Assembly: GCF_003989135.1 (NCBI RefSeq)
Contig: NZ_RYZZ01000016.1
Location: 1-64,000, forward strand
DNA length: 64,000 nucleotides
Direction: 5' to 3'
DNA from: Peribacillus cavernae
Lineage (GTDB): Bacteria > Bacillota > Bacilli > Bacillales > DSM-1321
The notes under the pieces are model-generated. The model had not been told where the DNA came from. It ran no database searches and worked only from the letters and a program-made list of their open reading frames with translations. Position 1 is the stretch's first letter; each line of letters opens with the position of its first letter. Positions 37,249 to 46,625 of the stretch are shown one piece after another. The translations under genes were made by a program, and so were the position numbers.

Positions 37249-37304
37249 TTGGGGTCAGGCCCCCGGTGCTTTAACGCGGTACAGCACCGGGGGCCTGACC
37301 CCAA
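37249..37304. repeat. Large GGGGTCAGGCCCC hairpin
   Basis: Perfect 22-base arms (37249-37270 and 37283-37304) beginning TTGGGGTCAGGCCCCCGGTG, with a 12-base loop. Very GC-rich compared with its surroundings and lacking a T run, it looks like the REP-like dispersed hairpins of bacilli rather than a simple terminator. Confidence 0.8.
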
Positions 37305-37335
37305 ACCATGATGTGATTATAATTCCTAAAAATAA

Positions 37336-37767
37336 CTACTGAATAATTGAAGCGCCGGTCAAGGATTCTGGAGTCATTCCAAGTACCAACAGACTGATTT
37401 TTGCATATCCTGTTTCTCTAAAATCAATGAAAGTTTGTTTCAGCACATCGCAGTCAAGGTCTTCCTTTAATTTCTGAACTTCTTTTTTATACAAACGCAG
37501 CACGGAGCCCTGTACAAAATTCGGTGCATAATAGCTTGGATCTTCATTCATGATTAAACAACCCATGTATTGATACTTGAATTGCAAGGCACGTGTTAGA
37601 TTCACCACTTCCAGCAATTTTTCGAAAAGATTTGGATAGGATTTTTTTAGATTCTCAAGGGCAAGCTTTGACAAAAGCTGGCTACGCCGGCCAAGGCTAT
37701 CATGCCTGCCACTCCATATAAAGTTGCGCGGAGTAAGTCCTATCATCTTATTTTTCATGTTAGACAT
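37336..37767 (-). CDS. Unknown protein, 143 residues
   Basis: A soluble, mildly basic protein of mixed helical character; I see no catalytic motif and no membrane segment. No convincing ribosome binding site precedes the ATG at 37767 or the ATG four codons later. It is kept because the frame is long, follows bacillus-like codon use and fills an otherwise empty stretch. It is not recognised. Confidence 0.5.
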   Translation of the reverse strand: MSNMKNKMIGLTPRNFIWSGRHDSLGRRSQLLSKLALENLKKSYPNLFEKLLEVVNLTRALQFKYQYMGCLIMNEDPSYYAPNFVQGSVLRLYKKEVQKLKEDLDCDVLKQTFIDFRETGYAKISLLVLGMTPESLTGASIIQ

Positions 37768-38043
37768 CGGTTTACAGGGTTTTCATCATGTGTTGCATTT
37801 AATATTGCAATTTAGGAAAAATTTTATTTTTTAATTACTATTAAAAAAATCGGCTGACATACGCAAGGCGCAATTCGGCCATACTATTAGGTAAGCTTAC
37901 ATATTTCGCTTCTATATGTATGTGATTCCTGCTCGTGCCGGGCAATCGTCACAAAGTAGAAACAAACAGTGCTTTACATCTTCTTGCCATCTACTTTATA
38001 ATTATTTAGTATGAACATGATGGGGACAAAAGGAGGGATATAG

Positions 38044-38289
38044 ATGGAGCGCATGTACAGAGTAATGGGTTTCTGGACAGGTATCATGGCGGTCATGTTT
38101 TACCTTGGCGATATGTATACGACGACTTTACTTTTCTTTGGACAAACCGTATTCTTTATTCTTTTAAGTTATTTAAGACTTTCTGAACGTATGTATATCT
38201 ATGTATTCGGCGCCTATTTAACCGTTTTCTTTGCCGGATTTACTTACTGGACTACATTTATGATGGTTCCGGGTGCTACAGGACATTAA
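38044..38289 (+). CDS. yqgY: YqgY, DUF2626 membrane protein
   Basis: An 81-residue protein with three hydrophobic segments (about residues 5-22, 27-43 and 50-72) and the conserved MERMYRVMGFWTGIMAVMFY opening of DUF2626, function unknown. AGGAGGGATATAG precedes the ATG. It ends at the hairpin at 38300-38334. Confidence 0.9.
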   Translation: MERMYRVMGFWTGIMAVMFYLGDMYTTTLLFFGQTVFFILLSYLRLSERMYIYVFGAYLTVFFAGFTYWTTFMMVPGATGH

Positions 38290-38299
38290 TACGGAGTAC

Positions 38300-38334
38300 A
38301 TAAAACCCATGAAAGCAATTTCATGGGTTTTCCC
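38300..38334 (+). terminator. Terminator of yqgY
   Basis: AAAACCCATGAAA pairs with TTTCATGGGTTTT across a short loop. Confidence 0.8.
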
Positions 38335-38342
38335 TTTCCTGT

Positions 38343-39443
38343 TTATTTTTTCGGAAATAAAGAATCAATTTCCGATATCCCTCTTGATTGCAGCAATACG
38401 CGAAAATATGAGCTGATTCCCCCGGGAACGACCAGGTCCCTGATTGCCCTGTTCCGTTTGGCCGTTTCGGAAAAAGGGTCCGCTCCAGAATGATCCCTCA
38501 ACTCTTCCAGTATCCCAGCCTGGAGCAGAAATTCCTGCTGACCAAGCAACTCTTCACTTTTCAGGCCGAACTCCGCGCCATAATGGGTCAGAGCATCAAA
38601 ATGGATATGCGAGGTGATATCCATCTGGGCTGGATATAATAATACATTTTCTATCATCTGATGGTTAAAATAGCCCCTCAGGCTTCCTTTTTTATGGGCG
38701 GCCTCCATCCACTGATTATTTGTATAGCCGTAATCGATCGTAACGAGAAAGCCTTCCTGCAAATGTCCGGCAATCGATTCCAGATAAGACACCATTTCAA
38801 GCGGCACCTCAAAACGCTGTCCCTCATTCAATGAAATGTTTTGTTGCTGTAAAAAGCGAAGTATTTCAAGATTCTCAAGCGGCTCGAAAACTTCTGCAAG
38901 CTTTCCCTCTTTTTCTGTGATCATTACTTCAAATAGCATCCCCTGTTTCTCTTCAATTACATGGACCGGCAATGCGTCGAAAAGTTCATTGGAAAAGATA
39001 ATTCCCCTCATTACCGGCAGACTGGCTAACGTCTCTATAAATAGTACGTTATCAAAACCTGACAATGCTGCTATTTGTTTCTGCCGTTGAAAAGGGCTGA
39101 TATCCACGATGGAATATTGCAGGATGTTGTAAATGGCGGGATCATTATTCTTTATATAGGTGAGAATGGATTGGGCGAGTCTGCCGGTCCCCCCGCCGAT
39201 TTCACAGAGAACCGGCGGGATCGAGTATTCATGAATGACATGCAGAAGCCATCGCGCCAGCGTGCAGCCAAATGCATCCGAGAGATTACTTGTCGTATAA
39301 AAATCCCCCTGTTTGCCGATTTTCTCTTTATTGTTCATATAATAACCAGTATCCGCTGTATAAAGTAAGCTATTTATATATTCGCTGTACGTTATTTTTC
39401 GATCAGGCTTTTGCCTGATTAATTCAATAGTGTTATTTTCCAT
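38343..39443 (-). CDS. SAM-dependent methyltransferase, MidA/NDUFAF7 family
   Basis: A 366-residue class I methyltransferase of the DUF185/MidA family. The family block DTGYYMNNKEKIGKQGDFYTTS is at residues 30-51, the SAM motif EIGGGTGRLA follows, then ISPFQRQKQ and the SNELFDALPVHVI block. Mitochondrial relatives methylate an arginine of complex I; bacterial targets are unknown. TGAGG lies 6 bases before the ATG at 39443, so the ATG at 39455 was not chosen. Confidence 0.88.
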   Translation of the reverse strand: MENNTIELIRQKPDRKITYSEYINSLLYTADTGYYMNNKEKIGKQGDFYTTSNLSDAFGCTLARWLLHVIHEYSIPPVLCEIGGGTGRLAQSILTYIKNNDPAIYNILQYSIVDISPFQRQKQIAALSGFDNVLFIETLASLPVMRGIIFSNELFDALPVHVIEEKQGMLFEVMITEKEGKLAEVFEPLENLEILRFLQQQNISLNEGQRFEVPLEMVSYLESIAGHLQEGFLVTIDYGYTNNQWMEAAHKKGSLRGYFNHQMIENVLLYPAQMDITSHIHFDALTHYGAEFGLKSEELLGQQEFLLQAGILEELRDHSGADPFSETAKRNRAIRDLVVPGGISSYFRVLLQSRGISEIDSLFPKK

Positions 39444-39459
39444 TTTCAGCCTCATCCTA

Positions 39460-39491
39460 TAGAAGCCCTTCTCGCTTGAGAAGGGCTTCTA
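39460..39491. terminator. Hairpin between yqgX and the methyltransferase gene
   Basis: Perfect 14-base arms TAGAAGCCCTTCTC with loop GCTT. It has no T run on the minus strand, so it may attenuate or stabilise rather than terminate. Confidence 0.55.
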
Positions 39492-39506
39492 AATTTAAAG
39501 AAACAC

Positions 39507-40142
39507 TCAAAATCCGTTGAGGAATGGATTGCTTTCCATTTCATCGATAATCGTGGTAACAGGCCCGTGACCGGACAATACGATGGTATCCTCTGGAAGG
39601 GTCAGCAGCTGTTTATGGATGCTTTTCATGAGCTGGTCATGGTTTCCGCCCGGTAAATCGGTACGTCCGATGCTCTCCTTAAATAAAACATCACCGGAGA
39701 AAATCAGCCCTTTTTCCTCGAGATAATAAGAAACGCTTCCCGGTGAATGTCCCGGGGTTTCAAACAGCTTAAACGAAAAACTGCCAATCTTCAATTCCTG
39801 TTCATTGGCAAGAATTTTTTCTGCCGGTTTGAGACGGACCAACTCTCCGGCCATAAACAGCTGAGAGCCATTCAAGGCAGGATCAAGCAGCCACTTGGCT
39901 TCTTTTTCATGGATATAGGCCGGGATTTCAAAAAAATCGCGGACTTCATCCAGCGCGCCAATGTGGTCAAAATGGGCGTGAGTCAGCAGCACCGCAAGCG
40001 GATTTAGCTTCTTCGTCTGAATATATTGAATAATTTTGGCTGCTTCTTCACCCGGATCAAAGATGATACATTCCTGTGCATCATTAGAAAGTATATAGCA
40101 ATTGGTTTGTAAAGGTCCTAAAGGAAGCTGATACCATTTCAT
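39507..40142 (-). CDS. yqgX: MBL-fold hydrolase YqgX (glyoxalase II-like)
   Basis: A 211-residue metallo-beta-lactamase-fold hydrolase. Metal ligands lie in LTHAHFDHIGA, in ETPGHSPGS and in FSGDVLF, with a final His in LSGHGP. It most resembles glyoxalase II-like thioesterases and bacillithiol-linked hydrolases. GGAG lies 9 bases before the ATG at 40142; the family starts MKWYQLPLGPLQTN. Confidence 0.88.
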   Translation of the reverse strand: MKWYQLPLGPLQTNCYILSNDAQECIIFDPGEEAAKIIQYIQTKKLNPLAVLLTHAHFDHIGALDEVRDFFEIPAYIHEKEAKWLLDPALNGSQLFMAGELVRLKPAEKILANEQELKIGSFSFKLFETPGHSPGSVSYYLEEKGLIFSGDVLFKESIGRTDLPGGNHDQLMKSIHKQLLTLPEDTIVLSGHGPVTTIIDEMESNPFLNGF

Positions 40143-40266
40143 ATTTGTCATCTCCAATTATTTACTTTTTGTACTTTGCCAGCGGACTAAATTTTCTCGT
40201 TACGATATATTTCTATTTTACACTATATGAGTTATATTTTTAAGAAAAGAAGAAGAGGAGGGCACT

Positions 40267-40743
40267 ATGAAGAGGGTATTTGCAACCGAACTGAGGTATG
40301 GCCCCGACGAATTTCCGGATCTCTATATGCTGCTGGAGAGCCAGGTTGGCATTATCGACCATTTTGGCTCGTTTCTGATTACCGGTTCAAAAAAGGAAGC
40401 GGATTTTTGTCAAGAGGTAGCGGCTGCGGCGGATGCATTTGTGGAGATTCACTGCCTGTTACAACATGCCGATACTAAACCGCTTGAGCTTTTTAGCGAC
40501 TACGGTTTCAAAACGGAGGCTGCGGCTTATCTTTTCAAACAAGGTCTTGCCTGTTTTCAATTTGCTTCAGGCGGGAAAACAGAAAGAAAAATGCCACTTC
40601 TGGAAATGGAGGAAGTTTTGATTGCTTCTTTGGTTGTAGATAGTGAGAACTTTTTTTTCATTGACTTTTTTCAGAAGGACTTGGTGTGCGGGATCGCAAA
40701 AGCATATGGAGTGGAAGCGGTATTTTTACATCTCGACAAATAA
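40267..40743 (+). CDS. Unknown protein, 158 residues
   Basis: A soluble acidic protein behind a strong AGGAGGG site, so translation is likely. No recognised motif; the mix of short strands and helices (LLESQVGIIDHFGSFLITGS, then EVAAAADAFVEIHCLLQ) suggests a small alpha/beta domain. It is divergent from yqgX. Confidence 0.65.
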   Translation: MKRVFATELRYGPDEFPDLYMLLESQVGIIDHFGSFLITGSKKEADFCQEVAAAADAFVEIHCLLQHADTKPLELFSDYGFKTEAAAYLFKQGLACFQFASGGKTERKMPLLEMEEVLIASLVVDSENFFFIDFFQKDLVCGIAKAYGVEAVFLHLDK

Positions 40744-40869
40744 TAAAAAAAACATTAGAATAATATCAAATGCAATCTTTTCTACATACTGATCGTAGAT
40801 TTGCAGTCTCTGGGCATTCTAATGCTTAGCTGGAATTTGGTACTCATATGAAAGTAAGGGGGCAAAGAA

Positions 40870-41043
40870 ATGGGATTAATGATTATCTTCGGTCTTGTTA
40901 CAATCCTGGCACTATTCGCTGTGATCAGCTCATTTAGAAACAAGAATTTCTTAGGATTGTTTTTCGCTGCAGGAAGCACAGCTGTTTTCGGCTGGTTCAC
41001 CGTCATGACGATCATTCATAACGGATTTCCAGTTGCGCACTAA
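40870..41043 (+). CDS. yqgW: YqgW, DUF2759 membrane protein
   Basis: A 57-residue protein with two hydrophobic segments: MGLMIIFGLVTILALFAVIS, then the second after a short basic turn (FRNKN), GLFFAAGSTAVFGWFTVMTI. It matches DUF2759 by length, sequence character and position. AAGGGGG lies before the ATG. The function is unknown. Confidence 0.8.
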   Translation: MGLMIIFGLVTILALFAVISSFRNKNFLGLFFAAGSTAVFGWFTVMTIIHNGFPVAH

Positions 41044-41105
41044 ATCGAAAGCGCATTCTTCAAAGCGATAGTAAATGTGGCATGGCATAGCTTAAGCAAT
41101 GCCAT

Positions 41106-41134
41106 GAAACGAGGCTGAACATCAGCCTCGTTTC
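41106..41134 (+). terminator. Terminator of yqgW
   Basis: GAAACGAGGCTG pairs with CAGCCTCGTTTC, followed by TTTATTTTA. A CATGGCA/TGCCATG stem lies just before it. Confidence 0.8.
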
Positions 41135-41173
41135 TTTATTTTACACATTTCTTACATATCGACATCTATTTCC

Positions 41174-42397
41174 CTACATATATATGCCGGCCATCAGGAT
41201 TCCCACGGTGTCCCTGTAAATGGTTTTCATTTGTGACAAAGGCAGCGGATTGATGCCTTCTCCCAGCTCCACTGTAAAACCGGGCCGCTGGAACTCTTGA
41301 ATAAACCAGTCTTTATATCCTGCATGACTGTCAATATTACGGACTGATTTGTAGTCGCTCTTTTTTTCAAATTCCTCAGCAATGCAAGAAGCATACAGCG
41401 GCTCCTTGCCATCGTACCCCCAGTAAAATTCCTTTCCTTGCGTGTGGAGGGCAATCACTTTTTCAAAGCTGCGGTTGTAGGCAAGTTCCTTCATTGCCAG
41501 CGCTTCTGGCTCGGTCAAATAATCTTCTCCCGGAAAGTCCCGTGGCGCAGGAATCTGCGGTATCTTCCGCTCTTTTTCGATTTCCCAGTTTGCTGGATAC
41601 TGGTTATTTAAATCGACACCGCGGATATTGGCTTTCCATTCATAGAAGTGTTCATAGCCGTCATTGATCGAAAGTACATCGATTTTCCCTTCCGCTGCTT
41701 CCTCTCCCTTCAGAACAAGCTCCACCCCATCAGGATTTACCATCGGCACCATTGAAATTTTTTTCCCCGTGTAGAGCGGAAGCGGTTCAACTCTGGATAA
41801 AGACAAAGCATTCGTAAGGCAGAGAAGAAGTTCATTCAGCCACTTCATGAGGATGGCAGTTGTAATCCATTCATTTGCATGAAAAGACCCATTATAATGG
41901 ACAATTCCATCACCTTGCCCGAGCCTCACTTCAAATAACTCCTTGCCAAGCACACTTTTGCCGATCGATTCTATTTCAATAAAAGGATATACTTCCTTTA
42001 ACTTTTCTAAATCTTCGACTAAAGAAGCATAATCATAAAACTTCTTTGTTTTGATGATCGGTTTGATCACCCTGACAGGTACCGCTATCGTTTCTGTTTC
42101 GGTGGTTAAGCCTTCATTCATGAGCAAAAGTCCATCGAGGGAGATATGATAATGTTCGGCAATCTCCATGAGGCGGACATCATGCGCTTTCAGAATTTTG
42201 TTTAGCTTGAATCCGGGAATGCATACATCTAATCCGTTTAATTGCTGATTATCAGCAATATGAGGATTTGAATCCCGCAGCAGTTCAATCGGAAGCTGAA
42301 AAACCATGCTGTAATAATCTAATGTATCTCCATCTCTACCGATTAGTTTCAAATCAATTTCCTCCTCACCATTTAGTTTATCTTTATGAGAAAACAT
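41174..42397 (-). CDS. yqgT: M14 peptidase YqgT (gamma-D-glutamyl-diaminoacid type)
   Basis: A 407-residue zinc peptidase. The N-terminal 100 residues carry LysM-like modules for cell-wall binding (LDYYSMVFQLPIELLRDSNP). The M14 domain has zinc ligands in GSFHANEW and IALHTQGK and the catalytic Glu in FTVELGEG; VDLNNQYP is also typical. Relatives cut the gamma-D-Glu-meso-diaminopimelate bond of peptidoglycan peptides. No signal peptide is seen, so it is probably cytoplasmic or released in the spore, acting in wall recycling. Confidence 0.9.
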   Translation of the reverse strand: MFSHKDKLNGEEEIDLKLIGRDGDTLDYYSMVFQLPIELLRDSNPHIADNQQLNGLDVCIPGFKLNKILKAHDVRLMEIAEHYHISLDGLLLMNEGLTTETETIAVPVRVIKPIIKTKKFYDYASLVEDLEKLKEVYPFIEIESIGKSVLGKELFEVRLGQGDGIVHYNGSFHANEWITTAILMKWLNELLLCLTNALSLSRVEPLPLYTGKKISMVPMVNPDGVELVLKGEEAAEGKIDVLSINDGYEHFYEWKANIRGVDLNNQYPANWEIEKERKIPQIPAPRDFPGEDYLTEPEALAMKELAYNRSFEKVIALHTQGKEFYWGYDGKEPLYASCIAEEFEKKSDYKSVRNIDSHAGYKDWFIQEFQRPGFTVELGEGINPLPLSQMKTIYRDTVGILMAGIYM

Positions 42398-42562
42398 CGG
42401 AAAAATGAAGCGGGAGCATTTTTAAATTTTTGAAGGTTTGAAGGAGAAACACGTGTAACTGCCGAATTTTTAGGTAGCAGAAAATCGTTTTAACAACGGC
42501 AAGGAGAATAGAACAGTCGGAAATCGATATGTTATCGGTTTCTAAGAAATGATGGCAAAAAA

Positions 42563-42604
42563 AGGTGAACAGCGCTTATTTCTACGGGCTGTTCACCTTT
42601 TTTG
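42563..42604. terminator. Terminator hairpin
   Basis: AAAGGTGAACAG pairs with CTGTTCACCTTT followed by TTT, between yqgT and glcK. Because both neighbours run on the minus strand, it is probably the glcK operon terminator. Confidence 0.7.
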
Positions 42605-42685
42605 TTATTCAGTCTATCTCTCAATAATAGAAAATTGTCACACAGCCATTATTTCAAGAGTTTACACCAATTATTAGTTCCCTCA

Positions 42686-43654
42686 TTATTCAGCCAGATG
42701 TTCTTTGACAAGCCAGGCTGCCCCGATTACGCCAGCGTCATTTCCCAGGGTGGCTATATCGATTTCGGTTGACTCGCGTACCCTCTTGAAGGCATACCGG
42801 CTAAACCACTCTTTGACAGGGTTCAATAATAGGTCGCCTGCTCTGGAAACCCCTCCGCCAAGAATGATCTTTTCAGGGTTAAGCACATTGGCGATATTGG
42901 CAAGCGCCAATCCTAAATAGCTGCTCACTTTCTGAAGGATTTCGCCGGATAACGGATCACCCGCCTGAGCACAATCAAAAATATCCTTTGACGACAATTT
43001 TCCATTAGCAGTTAGTTTGTCATGAAGCGTACTTGTTCCTGTAAACTGTTCAAGTGCTTCCATTGCCAAGCGGACAATCCCTGTCGCAGAAGCCACCGTT
43101 TCGAGGCAGCCGGCATTCCCACAGTTACAGCTTGAGCCATTTTCGGTTACCACGGTAATATGGCCGATCTCGCCGGCTGCTCCGCTGACTCCATGGACCA
43201 ATGCGCCATTTGCAATGATTCCGCCTCCGACCCCGGTTCCAAGCGTCACACACACCAGATCCTTTGCTCCATTACCAGCACCCTTCCACATTTCGCCCAG
43301 GGCGGCAATATTGGCATCGTTATCAATAAAAGCAGGCACGGATGTTTCCATTTCAAGTAAATCCCGGAGCGGATAATCTATCCAACCAAGATTAACAGCT
43401 TCATATATGGAACCATTTACATCATTCACCGGCCCCGGTGCTCCCATACCAATTCCGAGGAGCTTGCTTTTTGGCTCTCCAAGCTCCTCCAGCTTGGCAT
43501 CGATCGCTTTCGCAATGTCGACGGTAATGTTCTTTCCATTCTCCGAAATATCCGTGGGGATTTCCCATTTATGCAGGATCTCTCCATATATGCTCACAAT
43601 CGCAAGCTTTGTTGTTGTACCGCCTAAATCCACACCCATAATCCACTTTTCCAT
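42686..43654 (-). CDS. glcK: Glucokinase (ROK family)
   Basis: A 322-residue ROK kinase that phosphorylates free glucose with ATP. The ATP motif DLGGTTTKLAI is near the N-terminus, the catalytic Asp is in IDNDANIAALGE, and the zinc-binding ROK motif GSSCNCGNAGCLETV has its full set of Cys. AAAAGGTG precedes the ATG at 43654; the open frame extends to 43684 but lacks a site. It is 13 bases after yqgQ, in the same operon. Confidence 0.93.
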   Translation of the reverse strand: MEKWIMGVDLGGTTTKLAIVSIYGEILHKWEIPTDISENGKNITVDIAKAIDAKLEELGEPKSKLLGIGMGAPGPVNDVNGSIYEAVNLGWIDYPLRDLLEMETSVPAFIDNDANIAALGEMWKGAGNGAKDLVCVTLGTGVGGGIIANGALVHGVSGAAGEIGHITVVTENGSSCNCGNAGCLETVASATGIVRLAMEALEQFTGTSTLHDKLTANGKLSSKDIFDCAQAGDPLSGEILQKVSSYLGLALANIANVLNPEKIILGGGVSRAGDLLLNPVKEWFSRYAFKRVRESTEIDIATLGNDAGVIGAAWLVKEHLAE

Positions 43655-43667
43655 AGTCTTCACCTTT

Positions 43668-43880
43668 TTAGTAATTATTTTCACGTTTATCTTTTTCGAT
43701 CTGAATTTGATGCCGTAAGATCAGGAGTGCCGTCTGAAGGTCCTGCGTTTCGATTAATTGTGAACGGTAAAGCTCCTTTATCTCCATTTCCATTAATTCC
43801 AGTTCGGCGATTCTGTCGCCTATATAAATGATCGTGCCGAATCGTTTTAAGAATTGCTGGATATCATATATTGTTCTCAT
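43668..43880 (-). CDS. yqgQ: YqgQ family protein (DUF910)
   Basis: A 70-residue three-helix protein starting MRTIYDIQQFLKRFGTIIYI, as in the DUF910/YqgQ family, which may bind single-stranded nucleic acid. GAGGG lies before the ATG at 43880; the ATG at 43892 lacks a site. It precedes glcK as in B. subtilis. Confidence 0.88.
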   Translation of the reverse strand: MRTIYDIQQFLKRFGTIIYIGDRIAELELMEMEIKELYRSQLIETQDLQTALLILRHQIQIEKDKRENNY

Positions 43881-44035
43881 GCTTTCCCTCATGTGTTTTT
43901 TTTATCTATAAAAAGTATATAGGAACGAGTTTTATCCTACAAGTGTTGAAATCGTATCATCAACGTAAAAATTACCTCATACTTGTCCATTAACTTGAAT
44001 ATAGTGGAGTAATGTGACTTAGGAGGAAAGCTACT

Positions 44036-44908
44036 ATGAGGATACAAGCTAAGTATGGGTTACTCGCTGTCTTCATCTTGGTTTCGGCGTTGATTTATTT
44101 TCTATATTTGAAGCCTGTCGAGGAAACAATCATCTTTTTTCCAATTGACCCTTCACTCAGCTTTGACAGCGCTTCAACCCATTTAGCCGCAGAAAAGAGT
44201 GACGATAACTATTCGATAAACTGGTCGGAACAATCCGTTTTAAACACGGATGCCTATTTGCGGCAGGACATTTCCTTGCTATATAAAAACGGCAGGCTGG
44301 CCGGAATCCTTAAGGATTGGAGGCAAAATACACAATCGATCCAACAGAAGGAAGATATTACCGAAAGTGAAAGCGGTCTATTTCAAGGCCTTACCTTCCA
44401 TTATGCTGAGGTCCATCCATCAGAGTCGGATATCGTGAGCGCCCAAGCTTTAACAGATGATGAGCTTTATGTGATTTTATCCCCGTTCTCAAAATTCCAG
44501 TCTTTCAAAAGGCCCATTTCCGCCGAACAAAAAGAATGGAAGCAGGTACTGGATCGAACGGCAAAAGCAGTTATGGCCGATAGTTTGAATAAAGCGAGTG
44601 AGGCCTTTCAACTCGACAAAGACCGATACGAGGTTGCTTCACTGACAGAGTTGAATACAAAGCAGGATGAACTTCTTTCCGGCTTCACGGAAGCAAAGCA
44701 AAAAGAGATTATCGGCAAGCTTTGGGAAGGCTTGTATCGAAATTATGTAATGGGAATTAAAAAAGAGGATGGCAGTGGAATCAGTCCAGAGGGCAGCACC
44801 ATTCCCCTTTTGCTTGTTTCAAACGATAATAAAGAACTGCTTACCGTTTTTAACGTCTCAGATGGCTCCCCCGTCATTTTGCGTCAGAAACTGCCGTCGC
44901 TTCACTGA
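44036..44908 (+). CDS. Unknown membrane-anchored protein
   Basis: A 290-residue protein with one N-terminal membrane segment (residues 7-24) and a large extracytoplasmic domain without Cys and without known motifs. AGGAGG lies before the ATG. It runs convergent to gluP and overlaps its 3' end by 7 bases. The exposed domain next to the rhomboid protease invites the thought of a substrate or partner, but nothing in the sequence proves it. Confidence 0.75.
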   Translation: MRIQAKYGLLAVFILVSALIYFLYLKPVEETIIFFPIDPSLSFDSASTHLAAEKSDDNYSINWSEQSVLNTDAYLRQDISLLYKNGRLAGILKDWRQNTQSIQQKEDITESESGLFQGLTFHYAEVHPSESDIVSAQALTDDELYVILSPFSKFQSFKRPISAEQKEWKQVLDRTAKAVMADSLNKASEAFQLDKDRYEVASLTELNTKQDELLSGFTEAKQKEIIGKLWEGLYRNYVMGIKKEDGSGISPEGSTIPLLLVSNDNKELLTVFNVSDGSPVILRQKLPSLH

Positions 44909-46434
44909 TGGATCCGGTCCAACAACTTTTGGTACTCTTTGTCATCAGGCTTTAGCTTTGCCGCTTTTTGCGCGTGGGACTCAGCTTCATTTTCCCGGTT
45001 TGTTCGAAGGTAAAGCAGCGCCAGATTGTAGTGGGCCGGATCGTATTCAGGATCCTGCTCAATGGCCTTCACAAAAAAATTTTCCGCGGACGCCAAATTT
45101 TCTTTTTGATATTCAAAGTTTCCAAGGGTGAAGAAAAAAGAACTGGGTGCGTCCCGGTTTTTTTCTGTATACTTTTTTAATATCTCATATGCCTGATCGT
45201 CCTCGCCTTTATCCATAAAATCCTGGGCTGTCGCTGCGGCAACCATTTCATTGTTGGCAAAACCCTGAGAACTATATCCCCATTGAAGCAGCCAATATGT
45301 CAAGCATACAGTGGCACCGGTGAAAATAATCTGTCTGATGAGTTGTTTGCTTTTCGGAAGATGGACCATTCCCGCTGCGAGGAAACCGCCCACTAAGCCG
45401 CCAACATGGCCCGCATTATCGACACCGTCCACGGAAAAACCGTAACCGAGGTTGAACAGGATCAAAATGATCACATTCGTTCCCATGGTCCTGAAGAAAA
45501 GCCGCGGGTGGGCAATCCCGAAATAAAGCAGGGCACCAAAGCAGCCAAAAATGGCACCGCTCGCTCCAGCTGATATATTCGAATTCTGCAAAAAACTTCC
45601 AAGCACGCCTGCAAAGCCGGCAAACAGATAAATGAACAAAAACCGCAGACGTCCATAAATTCTTTCTACCTCAGGGCCAATAAAATACAATGAAATTGTG
45701 TTCATTAACAAATGGAGAAACCCAATATGGATGACGATAGGCGTGAAAAATCTCCACCACTCCCCCTGCAGGATCAATGGGTTATATTTAGCCCCAAATT
45801 CGATCAACGTTGATGAATTCGCGCTTCCGCCCCTTGCCTCCATAAGAAGAAAAACAGCAACTTGCAAAATGATAAAAACATAGGTGAAAAACGGTTTGCC
45901 CGCAGTGAAAAGCTGCCGCTCCTCTTTTGCCTTTTGCACCGAAGCTGAAAGGGCAGTTTGTTTTAAATAGGCGACTTGCCCGTCATCGATATCCTCATGA
46001 TCAGGAGCTTTAAATGAAAGTGGCATGTGCAACAGTTGTTCAAGCTGTTGGGACTTTTCATCATATTTAGAAACGTCCATGATGAAGCTATGAATGGTTG
46101 CCTTCCTATTTACTGCTGGTGAATCAATCAGATATTCATAGTCGTCTACAGGTGAAAAAGCTGTGATATAAATATTGAATACCTGGAGCGGCTTTTTGTG
46201 CAATTGCTTTCTGATTTGTTCCCCGTTCAGTGCAGTTCTTTCCATATCGCGTTTTAGCCAATTGGCCCAATCGAGATCATAACGCATCAGCCTGATAACC
46301 GGGTATGCATGACTGTTGTCCGTTTCAAGCCAGATTTCCTTTTGGCTTTCAGAAATTGTGATGATCCGGTAATCGTAGCGGGTAGAAAGCTCTTTAACCA
46401 TCGACCAATATAGATAATCCTCTTGTAATCCCAA
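44902..46434 (-). CDS. gluP: Rhomboid intramembrane protease GluP with TPRs
   Basis: A 510-residue protein: an N-terminal soluble domain (about 1-175), a rhomboid core of six or seven membrane segments (about 180-380) and C-terminal TPR repeats (about 385-505, for example YDPAHYNLALLYLRTNRENEAE). The catalytic dyad is Ser in GASGAIFG and His in NAGHVGGLVGG. In B. subtilis GluP (YqgP) cleaves membrane proteins such as a magnesium transporter and affects division. The start is TTG with AGGGACGG upstream. Confidence 0.92.
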   Translation of the reverse strand: MGLQEDYLYWSMVKELSTRYDYRIITISESQKEIWLETDNSHAYPVIRLMRYDLDWANWLKRDMERTALNGEQIRKQLHKKPLQVFNIYITAFSPVDDYEYLIDSPAVNRKATIHSFIMDVSKYDEKSQQLEQLLHMPLSFKAPDHEDIDDGQVAYLKQTALSASVQKAKEERQLFTAGKPFFTYVFIILQVAVFLLMEARGGSANSSTLIEFGAKYNPLILQGEWWRFFTPIVIHIGFLHLLMNTISLYFIGPEVERIYGRLRFLFIYLFAGFAGVLGSFLQNSNISAGASGAIFGCFGALLYFGIAHPRLFFRTMGTNVIILILFNLGYGFSVDGVDNAGHVGGLVGGFLAAGMVHLPKSKQLIRQIIFTGATVCLTYWLLQWGYSSQGFANNEMVAAATAQDFMDKGEDDQAYEILKKYTEKNRDAPSSFFFTLGNFEYQKENLASAENFFVKAIEQDPEYDPAHYNLALLYLRTNRENEAESHAQKAAKLKPDDKEYQKLLDRIHQ

Positions 46435-46529
46435 TGCCGTCCCTACTTTCCGATTAAAGGGTCTTTTTTATTTATATTTCCTAATCTGCTCACACTAAAC
46501 TATAGACAAAATTTTTGAAAATGTAAAAA

Positions 46530-46563
46530 AAACAGACCAGGTTTCGTTCATAATTGGTCTGCT
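46530..46563 (-). terminator. Terminator of yqgO
   Basis: GCAGACCAATT and a pairing TGGTCTGT arm, followed by T8 on the minus strand. Confidence 0.75.
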
Positions 46564-46625
46564 TCCTTCCACATTAAGTTGTTAGTCTTTACTTTTAGGA
46601 CCTTACTACGTTGAAAATATGGCCT

